From UBA724 sp964229545 (GTDB lineage: Bacteria > Bacteroidota > Bacteroidia > Flavobacteriales > Flavobacteriaceae), in the NCBI GenBank assembly GCA_964229545.1, contig CAXRDP010000021.1, forward strand, positions 1-30,563: a DNA stretch of 30,563 nt, in the 5' to 3' direction. The translations under genes were made by a program, and so were the position numbers. Of this stretch, positions 14,461 to 22,875 are shown piece after piece (position 1 is the stretch's first letter; every line of letters starts with the position of its first letter). The notes under the pieces are model-generated. The model did no database searches, had not been told where the DNA came from, and was given only the letters and a program-made list of their open reading frames with translations.

Positions 14461-17022
14461 GTGTCTAGAAAAACAAAATTAGAACGATTCGAAACAGATG
14501 TTTTGTCCAAGTTTAACCTGTACAACAGCGTCTTTTCTACTTTGCCTTATTCAGAAATATCCAGAACGGCCACGGTTTTACCTTTGTTTGCAGATTTTTG
14601 CGAGCAGGGCTTTACCAAAGATAAAAGTCCAAAAGATATAGTAGATGATTTTTTTGCTCAATATTTTCCAGATGATTCTCCCCAGGAAAATATTGATATG
14701 TTGTTTAGGTTTATCCAGTTTATTGAACGTCAGGTGGTGCTGTTTGACGCCATAGAGGACGCAGCATTTACCACCATAAACAACCCAAGTGGTAGGGGTA
14801 CTTTGCGTAGCTCAAAGGAAGAGGCATTGGAAAATGATGCAACGGATGCACTCAAAGAATATTTGAGTAGTTTCAGGGTGCGTCCTGTGCTTACCGCACA
14901 CCCCACGCAGTTTTATCCAGGTTCTGTTTTGGGTATTATTACAGATTTGTCTGAGGCTATCAAACGCAATGATTTACCGACCATAAAAACACTACTCGCT
15001 CAGTTGGGCAGAACCCCTTTCTTCAAAAAAGAAAAGCCCACCCCTCTGGACGAGGCCAATAGCTTGATGTGGTATTTGGAAAACGTGTTTTACCATTCAG
15101 TAAGCACGATATATCAGTACATCAAAAACAATATTTTTGACGGTCAATCCTTTGATAATCCATTGATTAACTTGGGTTTTTGGCCTGGAGGAGATCGCGA
15201 TGGAAATCCATTTGTAACTACAGATATCACACTCAAAACTGCCCAAGGATTGCGTAGTAGCATCATTCGTAATTATTACAGAGATGTGAGAAGACTGCGA
15301 AGAAGGTTGACTTTTAAAATGGTGGAGCCTATCATCATCGATGTTGAAACCAAACTTTACAGCAGCATCTTTTCAAAGTCTTCGTTGCCTGAAATTTCAC
15401 TGGATGAATTATCTGGTAGTTTGCATAAAATTCATAGCTTGCTTGTTGAGGAATATCACGGAATGTTTGCCAAAGATGTGGATGCACTGATCAACAAGGT
15501 GAATATTTTCGGTTTTCATTTTGCTAGCTTGGACATCCGTCAGGACTCCAGAGTGCACCATGCGGCTTTCTTGACCATATTTAAAGAAGCACAAAATCAG
15601 GGTATCGTTGATAAATCTATCAACTACGAAAAACTCAATGAGTCAGAAAAAATCGATCTTTTGATTCAGCTTGAAGGAGACCTTTCTCCGGGAGTTTTTT
15701 CCGACGAATTGGTCAACAACACCCTTGGTTCTATTCGTGCCATCAAACAGATACAAGCTCAAAATGGACATTTGGGCTGCCACCGATATATTATCAGCAA
15801 CAACCAAACGGCTCAGAATATTTTTGAGGTCTTTGCCATGTTGCGTTTGAGTGATTGGTCACAACCCGATGTGGATGTAGCTCCTTTGTTTGAGACGGTC
15901 ACAGATTTGGAAATCGCACCCGCTGTGATGGATACTGTCTACAGCAACCCGCTCTACAAAGCACATTTGGCTCGTCGTGGTAACAAGCAAACCATTATGC
16001 TCGGCTTTTCTGACGGCACCAAAGACGGAGGCTATTTAATGGCCAACTGGAGTATTTTCAAAGCCAAGGAAGCCTTAACCGAGGTTTCTAGAAAACACGG
16101 CATCAAAGCTCTGTTTTTTGACGGTAGGGGTGGCCCACCGGCCCGAGGTGGTGGAAATACCCACCAGTTTTACGCATCTATGGGCGACTCTATTGAATCG
16201 GATGAAATCCAAATTACAGTTCAGGGTCAGACAATCAGCTCGAATTTTGGAACCGTTGACTCTTGTCAGTACAACTTGGAGCAATTGCTGAGTTCTGGGA
16301 TTGCCAACCGTGTCTTTGACAACAAAAAATCTGAATGGTCCCCAGAAGATCGCAAGACCATGAACGATTTGGCTAGTATCAGCTACAAAGCATATCAAGA
16401 TTTTAAGGCGCACCCTAAGTTTTTGCCCTATTTGGAACATATGAGCACCTTAAAATACTATGCCAAAACCAATATCGGTAGCCGGCCATCGAAGCGTGGA
16501 AAATCCAAAACACTCGATTTTTCAGCCCTACGTGCCATTCCATTTGTAGGCAGTTGGAGCCAGCTAAAACAAAATGTTCCAGGATTCTATGGGGTGGGTC
16601 TGTCTTTGGAAAAGTTTGACCGTGAAGGTAAGTTTAACGATGTGGTTTCTCTGTATAAAAACAACGCCTTTTTTAGAACTTTGGTTTCAAACTCCATGAT
16701 GAGTTTGACAAAATCTTTCTTTAAGTTAACAGCCTATATGCAACACGACAAAGAGTACGGTGCATTCTGGAAGTTGATTCATCAAGAATACGAGCGTTCC
16801 AAAAAATACTTACTCAAGCTTACAGGTCAGTCTTCTTTGATGGAAAATGAGCCTGCTGGAAAAGCTTCTATAGAGACACGAGAGAAGATAGTGTTGCCTT
16901 TGTTAACCATTCAGCAGTATGCCCTGCGACGCATTCAAGAGAATGGATCTGATGAGGTTTTGGAAAAAATGGTGACACGCTCACTATACGGCAACATCAA
17001 CGCAAGTAGGAACTCCGCTTAG
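14461..17022 (+). CDS. ppc: Phosphoenolpyruvate carboxylase, divergent Bacteroidota type
   Basis: Carboxylates PEP to oxaloacetate with bicarbonate, refilling the TCA cycle. It has 853 residues, close to the usual 850-900. The start is GTG 14461: an in-frame TAA lies at 14443 and the next in-frame ATG is about 80 codons inside. Conserved sites are the catalytic histidine H147 (VLTAHPTQ), GGDRDGNPFVT, R360 (LDIRQDS), K521 (GFSDGTKDGG), the GRGG loop at 555-558 and R675 (IGSRPSKR). Two differences from E. coli PEPC stand out: the FHGRGG histidine is aspartate (FFDGRGG, D554), and the usual NTG end is RNSA. The 3' end overlaps aroB by four bases, convergently. Confidence 0.94.
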   Translation: MSRKTKLERFETDVLSKFNLYNSVFSTLPYSEISRTATVLPLFADFCEQGFTKDKSPKDIVDDFFAQYFPDDSPQENIDMLFRFIQFIERQVVLFDAIEDAAFTTINNPSGRGTLRSSKEEALENDATDALKEYLSSFRVRPVLTAHPTQFYPGSVLGIITDLSEAIKRNDLPTIKTLLAQLGRTPFFKKEKPTPLDEANSLMWYLENVFYHSVSTIYQYIKNNIFDGQSFDNPLINLGFWPGGDRDGNPFVTTDITLKTAQGLRSSIIRNYYRDVRRLRRRLTFKMVEPIIIDVETKLYSSIFSKSSLPEISLDELSGSLHKIHSLLVEEYHGMFAKDVDALINKVNIFGFHFASLDIRQDSRVHHAAFLTIFKEAQNQGIVDKSINYEKLNESEKIDLLIQLEGDLSPGVFSDELVNNTLGSIRAIKQIQAQNGHLGCHRYIISNNQTAQNIFEVFAMLRLSDWSQPDVDVAPLFETVTDLEIAPAVMDTVYSNPLYKAHLARRGNKQTIMLGFSDGTKDGGYLMANWSIFKAKEALTEVSRKHGIKALFFDGRGGPPARGGGNTHQFYASMGDSIESDEIQITVQGQTISSNFGTVDSCQYNLEQLLSSGIANRVFDNKKSEWSPEDRKTMNDLASISYKAYQDFKAHPKFLPYLEHMSTLKYYAKTNIGSRPSKRGKSKTLDFSALRAIPFVGSWSQLKQNVPGFYGVGLSLEKFDREGKFNDVVSLYKNNAFFRTLVSNSMMSLTKSFFKLTAYMQHDKEYGAFWKLIHQEYERSKKYLLKLTGQSSLMENEPAGKASIETREKIVLPLLTIQQYALRRIQENGSDEVLEKMVTRSLYGNINASRNSA

Positions 17023-18086
17023 TCGAGATAGTAAGCGATGGCATCGTCTATAGCTTCTTCGCTGACAACCTGATCGATAACAGGATTCCCTATCGATTTA
17101 AGGAGTACAAAGCGCACATTTCCAGAAAGGTTCTTTTTGTCGTGACGTAGCAAAGCTTTGATAGCTGAAATGTCCTCAGGGGTTAGGCTTACCTTTTGGT
17201 AAATAGCACCAAAAACCGCCTTGATTTTGTCTCTTTCTTCCTGACTTAGTCCTGAGGTTGTATGTGATAATTGCGCTTCCATGATCATTCCTATGGCTAT
17301 GGCCTCTCCGTGAAGCAACCTTTTATAGTTAGGATGGTCTAGGAAATAAGACTCGATCGCATGACCCAAAGTATGGCCGTAGTTCAAAATCTTCCGAAGG
17401 TTTTTTTCATAAGGGTCTTGCGCTACCACCTTAGCTTTAATTCCAATAGAATGAAAAATATGTTCACCAATTCCTTTGATATCAGAACTGTAATCCGTTA
17501 GCTTTTCAAAATAAGCAGGGTCTTGTATAAGCCCATGTTTGAGCATTTCAGCATAGCCGCTTTTGAACTCGTCTTTTGGAAGTGTATTTAGAAAGACAGG
17601 GTCAACCAGCACAAAATTGGGTTCTTGAATGATGCCGATTTGGTTCTTTAGTTGGTCCAAGTCGATTCCTGTTTTTCCGCCTACTGAGGCATCTACCATT
17701 GACAATAGGGTAGTGGGGATATTGATAAAATCAATGCCTCTTTTGTAAGCACAAGCCACAAAGCCTCCCAAGTCCGTTACCACGCCACCCCCTAAATTGA
17801 TCAACAGTGCGTTGCGGTCGGCACCAAGCTCGGATAGCTCACGCCACAGTTTGGTACAGGTGTCTAGTTGCTTGTGTTGCTCACCTGCCTGCATGACCAA
17901 TAAAGTAAAATCACTTTTGACTTTAGATCTAAAAGCAGTCAAGCAACCAGTTTTTGTATTTGTGTCAGTTAGCACAAACACTTTACTGTAATTATTTTCT
18001 TTTAAGGCACTAACGAGCTTTTCCCAGCCCGTTTCTTCAAAAAAAATACGGCTTGTTTTTGTCAACAAAGAAGTTGGATACGACAT
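17019..18086 (-). CDS. aroB: 3-dehydroquinate synthase
   Basis: Second step of the shikimate pathway: converts DAHP to 3-dehydroquinate using NAD+ and a divalent metal. I start at ATG 18086 (355 residues), since a TACTTTTG promoter box sits four bases upstream; the reading frame continues to 18137 but would cross it. Signatures are the NAD-binding GGGVVTDLGGFVAC, PTTLLSMVDASVGGKTGID, and the metal ligand region with E/H residues (KSGYAEMLKHGLI, NYGHTLGHAIE, LLHGEAIAIGM). Length is normal. It converges on ppc with a four-base stop overlap and is divergent from proline dehydrogenase, 62 bases apart. Confidence 0.95.
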   Translation of the reverse strand: MSYPTSLLTKTSRIFFEETGWEKLVSALKENNYSKVFVLTDTNTKTGCLTAFRSKVKSDFTLLVMQAGEQHKQLDTCTKLWRELSELGADRNALLINLGGGVVTDLGGFVACAYKRGIDFINIPTTLLSMVDASVGGKTGIDLDQLKNQIGIIQEPNFVLVDPVFLNTLPKDEFKSGYAEMLKHGLIQDPAYFEKLTDYSSDIKGIGEHIFHSIGIKAKVVAQDPYEKNLRKILNYGHTLGHAIESYFLDHPNYKRLLHGEAIAIGMIMEAQLSHTTSGLSQEERDKIKAVFGAIYQKVSLTPEDISAIKALLRHDKKNLSGNVRFVLLKSIGNPVIDQVVSEEAIDDAIAYYLD

Positions 18087-18090
18087 GGTG

Positions 18091-18098
18091 CAAAAGTA
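18091..18098 (-). promoter_or_regulatory. -7 box of aroB
   Basis: On the minus strand this is TACTTTTG followed by CACC and the ATG. The same TACTTTTG-CACC(C)-ATG order occurs before lpxD. The transcript would be leaderless or nearly so. No good -33 TTG at the usual spacing is visible. Confidence 0.55.
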
Positions 18099-18148
18099 AA
18101 TGAAATGTTTTATTTTTAACTGTTTCAAATAAAACATACGACCCCTAT

Positions 18149-19333
18149 ATGGACCATATATTTAACAATACCGCGGTGGCATTTGCGCACAAAACCACCA
18201 AAGAACTCAGGAGGGCACGAATGTTATTCCAATTGCTTTCCAAGATATACGTGGTTCGCATTGGTCTCACATTATTGCAATGGTCCAAACGGATTCGCTT
18301 GCAAGGTTTTTGGTATGTAGAGCGCATCATATATCGCCATTTTTGTGCAGGCTCCAACCTGATGCAGACCGCAGCTGTGGTGCAACAACTCCAGAAATTT
18401 GGTATGAATGCCTACCTGAACTATGCGGTTGAGGATGTGAAAAGAGAAACCGAATTTGACGAAAATTGCGATAAGGTCATTGAGTTATTGCGGTTTTCAA
18501 AAGGAAAAGAAAATCTTCCCTTTGGGGTATTTAAGCCTACCTCCTTTGGGGATGCTGAAATTTATGAAAAAATAAGCCGGGGCGATGCATTGTCTTTTGA
18601 GGAAAACCAAGCATGGCATCGAATCGAAGCGCGTTTTAGAAGATGTTGCAAGGTGGCTCACGAAGAAGGTATATCTGTGCTTATAGATGCCGAAGAAAGT
18701 TGGCTACAGATTGCTGTCGATAGGCTTGTGATTGCACTTATGGAAGCGTTTAACACCCAAAGAGCCGTAGTTTTTAATACGGTACAACTTTATCTAAAAT
18801 CTGGTTTTACACGACTTCAGGAAATGCATCAAGCCGCCCAACAAAACAATTACCATTTGGGATTAAAACTGGTACGGGGTGCTTATATGGAAAAAGAACG
18901 TTTGCGTGCCAAAGCGTTGGAATTGGAAAGTCCCGTTTGCGCTACCAAAATCGAAACGGACAATAACTTTAACAGAGCCGTATTGTACGGCTTGGAACAT
19001 ATCGAAAACATTGCTTTGGTATTGGGCACTCATAATGAGATGAGCACTTATATGGCCATGGACACTATGAAGGCTCAAAAAATCAGTCCCGATGACAAAA
19101 GGGTGTGGTTTAGCCAGCTCTACGGAATGAGCGATCACATCAGTTTTAATTTGGCTGCTAAAGGATACAATGTGGTCAAGTTTTTGCCATTTGGCCCTAT
19201 GGATCAGGTGATGCCCTATTTGGTAAGAAGGGCAGAGGAAAACAGTGCTATTTCAGGTCAAACCAACCGAGAGATCCAATTGCTCGATGTGGAAATCAAA
19301 CGCCGTAGAAGCAAGCTCAACGGCGCTTTGTAA
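18149..19333 (+). CDS. Proline dehydrogenase (FAD-dependent)
   Basis: Oxidises proline to pyrroline-5-carboxylate, passing electrons through FAD to the quinone pool. This is the single-domain, 394-residue form, not the PutA fusion. Catalytic barrel motifs are present: VLIDAEESWLQ, NTVQLYLK, LKLVRGAYMEKER (about 244-256), LGTHNE, and the FAD/substrate end NVVKFLPFGP and PYLVRRAEEN near residues 346-371. The N-terminal helices (KELRRARMLFQLLSK) are amphipathic and may contact the membrane. It is divergent from aroB. The 3' end overlaps the convergent small membrane protein gene by 17 bases. The partner P5C dehydrogenase is not in the window. Confidence 0.92.
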   Translation: MDHIFNNTAVAFAHKTTKELRRARMLFQLLSKIYVVRIGLTLLQWSKRIRLQGFWYVERIIYRHFCAGSNLMQTAAVVQQLQKFGMNAYLNYAVEDVKRETEFDENCDKVIELLRFSKGKENLPFGVFKPTSFGDAEIYEKISRGDALSFEENQAWHRIEARFRRCCKVAHEEGISVLIDAEESWLQIAVDRLVIALMEAFNTQRAVVFNTVQLYLKSGFTRLQEMHQAAQQNNYHLGLKLVRGAYMEKERLRAKALELESPVCATKIETDNNFNRAVLYGLEHIENIALVLGTHNEMSTYMAMDTMKAQKISPDDKRVWFSQLYGMSDHISFNLAAKGYNVVKFLPFGPMDQVMPYLVRRAEENSAISGQTNREIQLLDVEIKRRRSKLNGAL

Positions 19334-19646
19334 AGTATACGATGCTGTCGCAGTTTTTGGCATCATAGAGCCCCAAATGGTTTTCTATTCTGTAGGTGTT
19401 GCAATCTTCCTCTCCAATTTGACTTTCAGAAAAATCAATCTTGGCTTTTTGTAAGAAAAGGTCCTTGTTTATTTCACTGATTTCTCCGTCATTAAACTCC
19501 CAAGTTTTGATCGATATATCATGCAACACGCGGGCCTGAGGACCGTAATGGCACTGAGTTCGTTTTCCGCTTAAAAAAAAGAACAAAAAAATCAGTCCAA
19601 TTGAAAAACCGCCTAAAAAGTAGCCTAGTCTACGAATAAAACTCAT
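19317..19646 (-). CDS. Small membrane-anchored protein of unknown function
   Basis: A 109-residue protein with an N-terminal transmembrane segment (LGYFLGGFSIGLIFLFFFLSG, residues 7-27) after a basic start, then a soluble domain of about 80 residues with cysteines (TQCHYGPQARVLHDI, EEDCNTYRIE, NCDSIVYFTKR). I do not recognise it firmly; the layout recalls small DUF4258-type proteins of flavobacteria, but that is a weak impression. The ATG overlaps the tsaE stop by four bases (ATGA), so it is translated with tsaE downstream of porX. Its 3' end overlaps proline dehydrogenase by 17 bases. Confidence 0.7.
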   Translation of the reverse strand: MSFIRRLGYFLGGFSIGLIFLFFFLSGKRTQCHYGPQARVLHDISIKTWEFNDGEISEINKDLFLQKAKIDFSESQIGEEDCNTYRIENHLGLYDAKNCDSIVYFTKRR

Positions 19647-20047
19647 GAAAAATCCAATTTACGACGGTGTTCACAGATTTGAGAAATGTGTATATGATGC
19701 GCAATGCCTTCTATTTCATCCAACAACAATTCGGGCCACTCTATAAAACAAGGCCTACCAGAATTCAAGTATTCGTCTATCCCCAAGTTTTGAAGTTCGG
19801 TTTTGCCTTCCAAACGGTATAAATCCATATGATAAATGGGGCCATCTTCTATGTTGTACTGGTGTACCAATCCAAATGTTGGGCTGCTCACTACATCTTC
19901 GCTGCCCATAGTCGCTGCCAAAGCTTTTACAAGTGTGGTTTTTCCCATTCCCAAACCCCCATGAAGGGCTATTATGGGGTGCTGCAGTTGCGCAACAACC
20001 TGCCGGGCCACCTCCTTTAACTCAGTAAGGGTATAAGTGATTTGCAC
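19643..20047 (-). CDS. tsaE: tRNA threonylcarbamoyladenosine biosynthesis ATPase
   Basis: ATPase that works with TsaB and TsaD to make the t6A37 modification of ANN-decoding tRNAs. The product has 134 residues, typical for TsaE/YjeE. It has a Walker A loop GGLGMGKTTLVKALA (about 30-44), the family motif SPTFGLVHQY, and the MDLYRL strand followed by FIEWPELL, which closes the active site. It lies 14 bases downstream of porX, and its stop overlaps the start of the next small gene, so the three are probably one operon. Linkage of porX to tsaE is, from memory, common in Bacteroidota. Confidence 0.93.
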   Translation of the reverse strand: MQITYTLTELKEVARQVVAQLQHPIIALHGGLGMGKTTLVKALAATMGSEDVVSSPTFGLVHQYNIEDGPIYHMDLYRLEGKTELQNLGIDEYLNSGRPCFIEWPELLLDEIEGIAHHIHISQICEHRRKLDFS

Positions 20048-20061
20048 ACCACAAAAATAAC

Positions 20062-21609
20062 CTACTTAGGGGAAAGGACAGCAAAAGGGATAAGCATTTC
20101 TTCTAATGAAACGCCCCCATGTTGGTAGGTGTCTTTATAGTACTTGACAAAATGGTGGTAATTTGTAGGGTACACTAGGTATCGATCCTCGGTAGCAAAC
20201 ACATATGAACTGGTCATATTCACAGTTGGCAATCCCACGGTGTCGGGTTGGTCAAAAGAAATCACATTTTTGTCTTTCACATTGACGCGTCTGCCGGTTT
20301 TGTAGCGGATATTGGTACTGGTGTCTCTGTCGCCTAAAACCTCCACGGGGTTTTTAACGTTGATGGTGCCGTGGTCGGTGGTAATCATCAGTTGGAAGCC
20401 GAGTGTTTGGGCTTTTTTGACAATTTCAAGCAGTGGTGAGTTGGCAAACCAGCTTGCCGTTAAGGACCTGTAGGCTTTGTCAGTACTGGCCAATTCTTTG
20501 ATGACATCCATTTCGGTTTTGGCATGTGAAATCATATCCACAAAATTGTATACCACAACGGTTAACTTGTTGTGAAGCTCGTTGTTGAGTTGTTCGGCCA
20601 ACTTCATCCCTTGTTCGGGTTTGTTTATTTTGTGGTAACTGTGTTTCCAGTCCAGCCCCATTCGTTCCAACTGGGCTTGAAGCAACTTGTCTTCAAACAG
20701 GTTTTTACCACCTTCGTCTACATCGTCTTTCCACCACTGAGGATGTGTTTTTTTGATTTCGTTAGGAAGTAAACCTGAGAAAAAAGCATTTCGAGCATAC
20801 TGGGTAGCTGTGGGTAAGATGCTGCAATAGGTTTTTTCTTCATGAAGCTCGTAGTAGGGAAGAAGGGCAGACTGTATAATTTTCCATTGGTCAAAACGCA
20901 AATTGTCAATCATCAACAACAAGCTTGGGCGATCGTTTGTCACGCGAGGAACCACCAATTCGGCAAAAGCACGATGAGAAAACACCATATCGGAGTTTTC
21001 TTGCATCCAATTGGTATATTGTTGGCGTACACTTCGTGTAAACTGTTGATTGGCTTCTGTTTTTTGAAAAAGCAATATGTCTTGTACCCCATCTGAAGTA
21101 AGCTGTTCCATTTCGAGTTCCCAGAATATCAATTTTTGATAAACTTCCGCCCATTCTTGTAGGGTTTGTGCGGCATTGATTTCGTTGTTCAATTCTTGAA
21201 AAGAACGTTGGTAAGTCGATGCGGTTTTTTCAGAAACCAAGCGTTGATCATCCAGGTTTTTTTTGAGTGACAACAAGATTTGGTTCGGATTGACAGGTTT
21301 GATTAGATAATCGGAAATTTTTGCCCCTATGGCTTCTTCCATGATGTTTTCAGCCTCACTTTTGGTAATCATTACCACAGGTAGATTGGGACGGTCTTTT
21401 TTGATGTGTCCCAACACTTCCAAACCATCCATGCCAGGCATGTTTTCATCGAGTAAAACGATATCCACGTATTGACTTTTCAACGAATCGAGTGCATCAG
21501 CACCATTGCTACAAGGGTGCACATGGTACCCTTTTTCTTCCAAAAAAAGCATATGGGGTTTTAGCAATTCGATTTCATCATCTACCCAGAGAACTTGAAT
21601 AGGCTCCAT
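20062..21609 (-). CDS. porX: PorX-type response regulator with PglZ domain (type IX secretion)
   Basis: PorX, with the sensor kinase PorY, controls type IX secretion in Bacteroidota. The 515-residue product has an N-terminal receiver domain: acidic pocket VDDE near residues 9-12, phosphoacceptor D54 in VLLDENMPGMDG, then the conserved MITKSEAE and YLIKPVNP segments. The long C-terminal half is a PglZ/alkaline-phosphatase-superfamily domain with visible metal-site motifs: LLMIDNLRFDQWKII, the PTATQYARNAFFSGL nucleophile region and MITTDHGTINVK. Published work on PorX reports zinc-dependent phosphodiesterase activity of this domain. The porY partner is not in the window. It heads a probable operon with tsaE, and the divergent HD gene shares its upstream region. 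Confidence 0.94.
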   Translation of the reverse strand: MEPIQVLWVDDEIELLKPHMLFLEEKGYHVHPCSNGADALDSLKSQYVDIVLLDENMPGMDGLEVLGHIKKDRPNLPVVMITKSEAENIMEEAIGAKISDYLIKPVNPNQILLSLKKNLDDQRLVSEKTASTYQRSFQELNNEINAAQTLQEWAEVYQKLIFWELEMEQLTSDGVQDILLFQKTEANQQFTRSVRQQYTNWMQENSDMVFSHRAFAELVVPRVTNDRPSLLLMIDNLRFDQWKIIQSALLPYYELHEEKTYCSILPTATQYARNAFFSGLLPNEIKKTHPQWWKDDVDEGGKNLFEDKLLQAQLERMGLDWKHSYHKINKPEQGMKLAEQLNNELHNKLTVVVYNFVDMISHAKTEMDVIKELASTDKAYRSLTASWFANSPLLEIVKKAQTLGFQLMITTDHGTINVKNPVEVLGDRDTSTNIRYKTGRRVNVKDKNVISFDQPDTVGLPTVNMTSSYVFATEDRYLVYPTNYHHFVKYYKDTYQHGGVSLEEMLIPFAVLSPK

Positions 21610-21623
21610 AAAGTGTATCTTTG
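21595..21623 (+). promoter_or_regulatory. Promoter of the HD phosphohydrolase gene, overlapping the start of porX
   Basis: A TTG -33 element (21595-21597) and an exact TATCTTTG -7 box (21616-21623) are separated by 18 bases. The -33 lies inside the first codons of divergent porX. A TTG start at 21595 for the HD gene is therefore unlikely; the TTG at 21643 fits better. Confidence 0.55.
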
Positions 21624-21642
21624 CTGTTCTAAGTTTGTAACC

Positions 21643-22848
21643 TTGAGGCTCAAATATTATAACGATCCAATTTACGGTTTTATTTCAATACCCACACCGC
21701 TTATTTCTGCATTGATACAAGAGCCGGTCGTTCAACGATTGCGCAGAATTCACCAAATGGGGTTGTCTTGTTATGTGTACACCGGTGCTACGCACACTCG
21801 GTTTGAACATGCTTTGGGTGCCATGCACCTGATGTCTAAAACCCTTGAGTGTCTTCAAATAAAGGGGACCCACATTTCTGATTTAGAGAGAGAAGCTGCC
21901 CTTATTGCTATCTTATTACACGACGTGGGACACGGCCCTTTTTCTCATGCACTCGAAGGCGTCTTTTCAGAGGGTTTTTCCCACGAAGAATTGTCTTTGC
22001 AGTTGATGGAGCAACTCAACGAGAAATACGAAAACAAATTGGACACGGCCATTCAAATGTTTAAAGGAGTTTACGACAGACCCTTTTTTAACCAACTTAT
22101 AGCTTCCCAACTCGATATGGATCGTTTGGATTATCTCAAACGTGATAGTTTTTATAGCGGAGTCACAGAGGGTAATATTAATACAGATCGTATTATTGCG
22201 ATGCTGCGTGTACATGACGACAAGTTGATGGTCGAGGAAAAAGGCATATACTCAATTGAAAAGTTTTTGTTGGCACGCAGGCTTATGTATTGGTCGGTTT
22301 ATTTGCATAAAACCAGTTTTGCGGCCGAGGAAGTACTGAAACGCATTTTTAAAAGGGTCAAACACTTGTTGCACCAAGGGGATGAGGTGACGCTGTCTCC
22401 TGCACTTCGCTATTTCCTTAAGGGTACTCATAAAAACGATCAACAGAAACATATTCTCACACACTTTTCTTCTTTGGACGACATAGATGTTCTGTCGTTG
22501 GTTAAGGTGGGTGTATCGCACGCAGACACCGTTTTGTCGTCTTTGTGTTTGAGTGTTTTGGATCGCAAACTCCCCAAAATAAAAGTGACTGCAAAACCAT
22601 TCAAAACCAAAGACATTCAAGACATAAAACATCTTTTTTCTCAATCAAAAAAACATAATATCAAGGAGGTAGATTACTTTGTTTTTCAGGGAAAAATGGA
22701 AAACAGAGCTTACAGCCATCAACGCTCTCCCATCGAAATTATCGATAAAAAAGGGCGTGTTCGGGAGCTTTCAAAACTCACAGACCAGTCCAATCTCCAA
22801 GCATTGACAAAGCCCGTGACCAAGTATTACTTGTGTTACCCCAAATAG
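21643..22848 (+). CDS. HD-domain phosphohydrolase (dGTPase/SAMHD1-like)
   Basis: A 401-residue protein of the HD-domain dNTP triphosphohydrolase-like group. I start it at TTG 21643 (LRLKYYNDPIYGFISIP), because homologues as I recall begin just before the NDPIYGF motif and the promoter at 21595-21623 lies upstream. Metal-binding residues are H56 (TRFEHALG) and H93-D94 (AILLHDVGHGPFSHALE), followed by the conserved QLDMDRLDYLKRDSFYSG. A C-terminal domain of about 180 residues follows. The nucleotide substrate is not known for these proteins in Bacteroidota. It lies 27 bases ahead of lpxD, which has its own promoter box. Confidence 0.88.
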   Translation: MRLKYYNDPIYGFISIPTPLISALIQEPVVQRLRRIHQMGLSCYVYTGATHTRFEHALGAMHLMSKTLECLQIKGTHISDLEREAALIAILLHDVGHGPFSHALEGVFSEGFSHEELSLQLMEQLNEKYENKLDTAIQMFKGVYDRPFFNQLIASQLDMDRLDYLKRDSFYSGVTEGNINTDRIIAMLRVHDDKLMVEEKGIYSIEKFLLARRLMYWSVYLHKTSFAAEEVLKRIFKRVKHLLHQGDEVTLSPALRYFLKGTHKNDQQKHILTHFSSLDDIDVLSLVKVGVSHADTVLSSLCLSVLDRKLPKIKVTAKPFKTKDIQDIKHLFSQSKKHNIKEVDYFVFQGKMENRAYSHQRSPIEIIDKKGRVRELSKLTDQSNLQALTKPVTKYYLCYPK

Positions 22849-22862
22849 TCCTCTAAATTTTT

Positions 22863-22870
22863 TACTTTTG
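22863..22870 (+). promoter_or_regulatory. -7 box of the lpxD operon
   Basis: TACTTTTG, an exact TAnnTTTG match, followed by CACCC and the lpxD ATG. Nearly identical to the aroB start region. The mRNA would begin at or close to the initiation codon. Confidence 0.55.
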
Positions 22871-22875
22871 CACCC

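Noticed and set aside
18087..18137. 17-codon N-terminal extension of AroB
   Set aside because: It crosses the TACTTTTG box, and MSYPTS at 18086 fits the usual AroB start.
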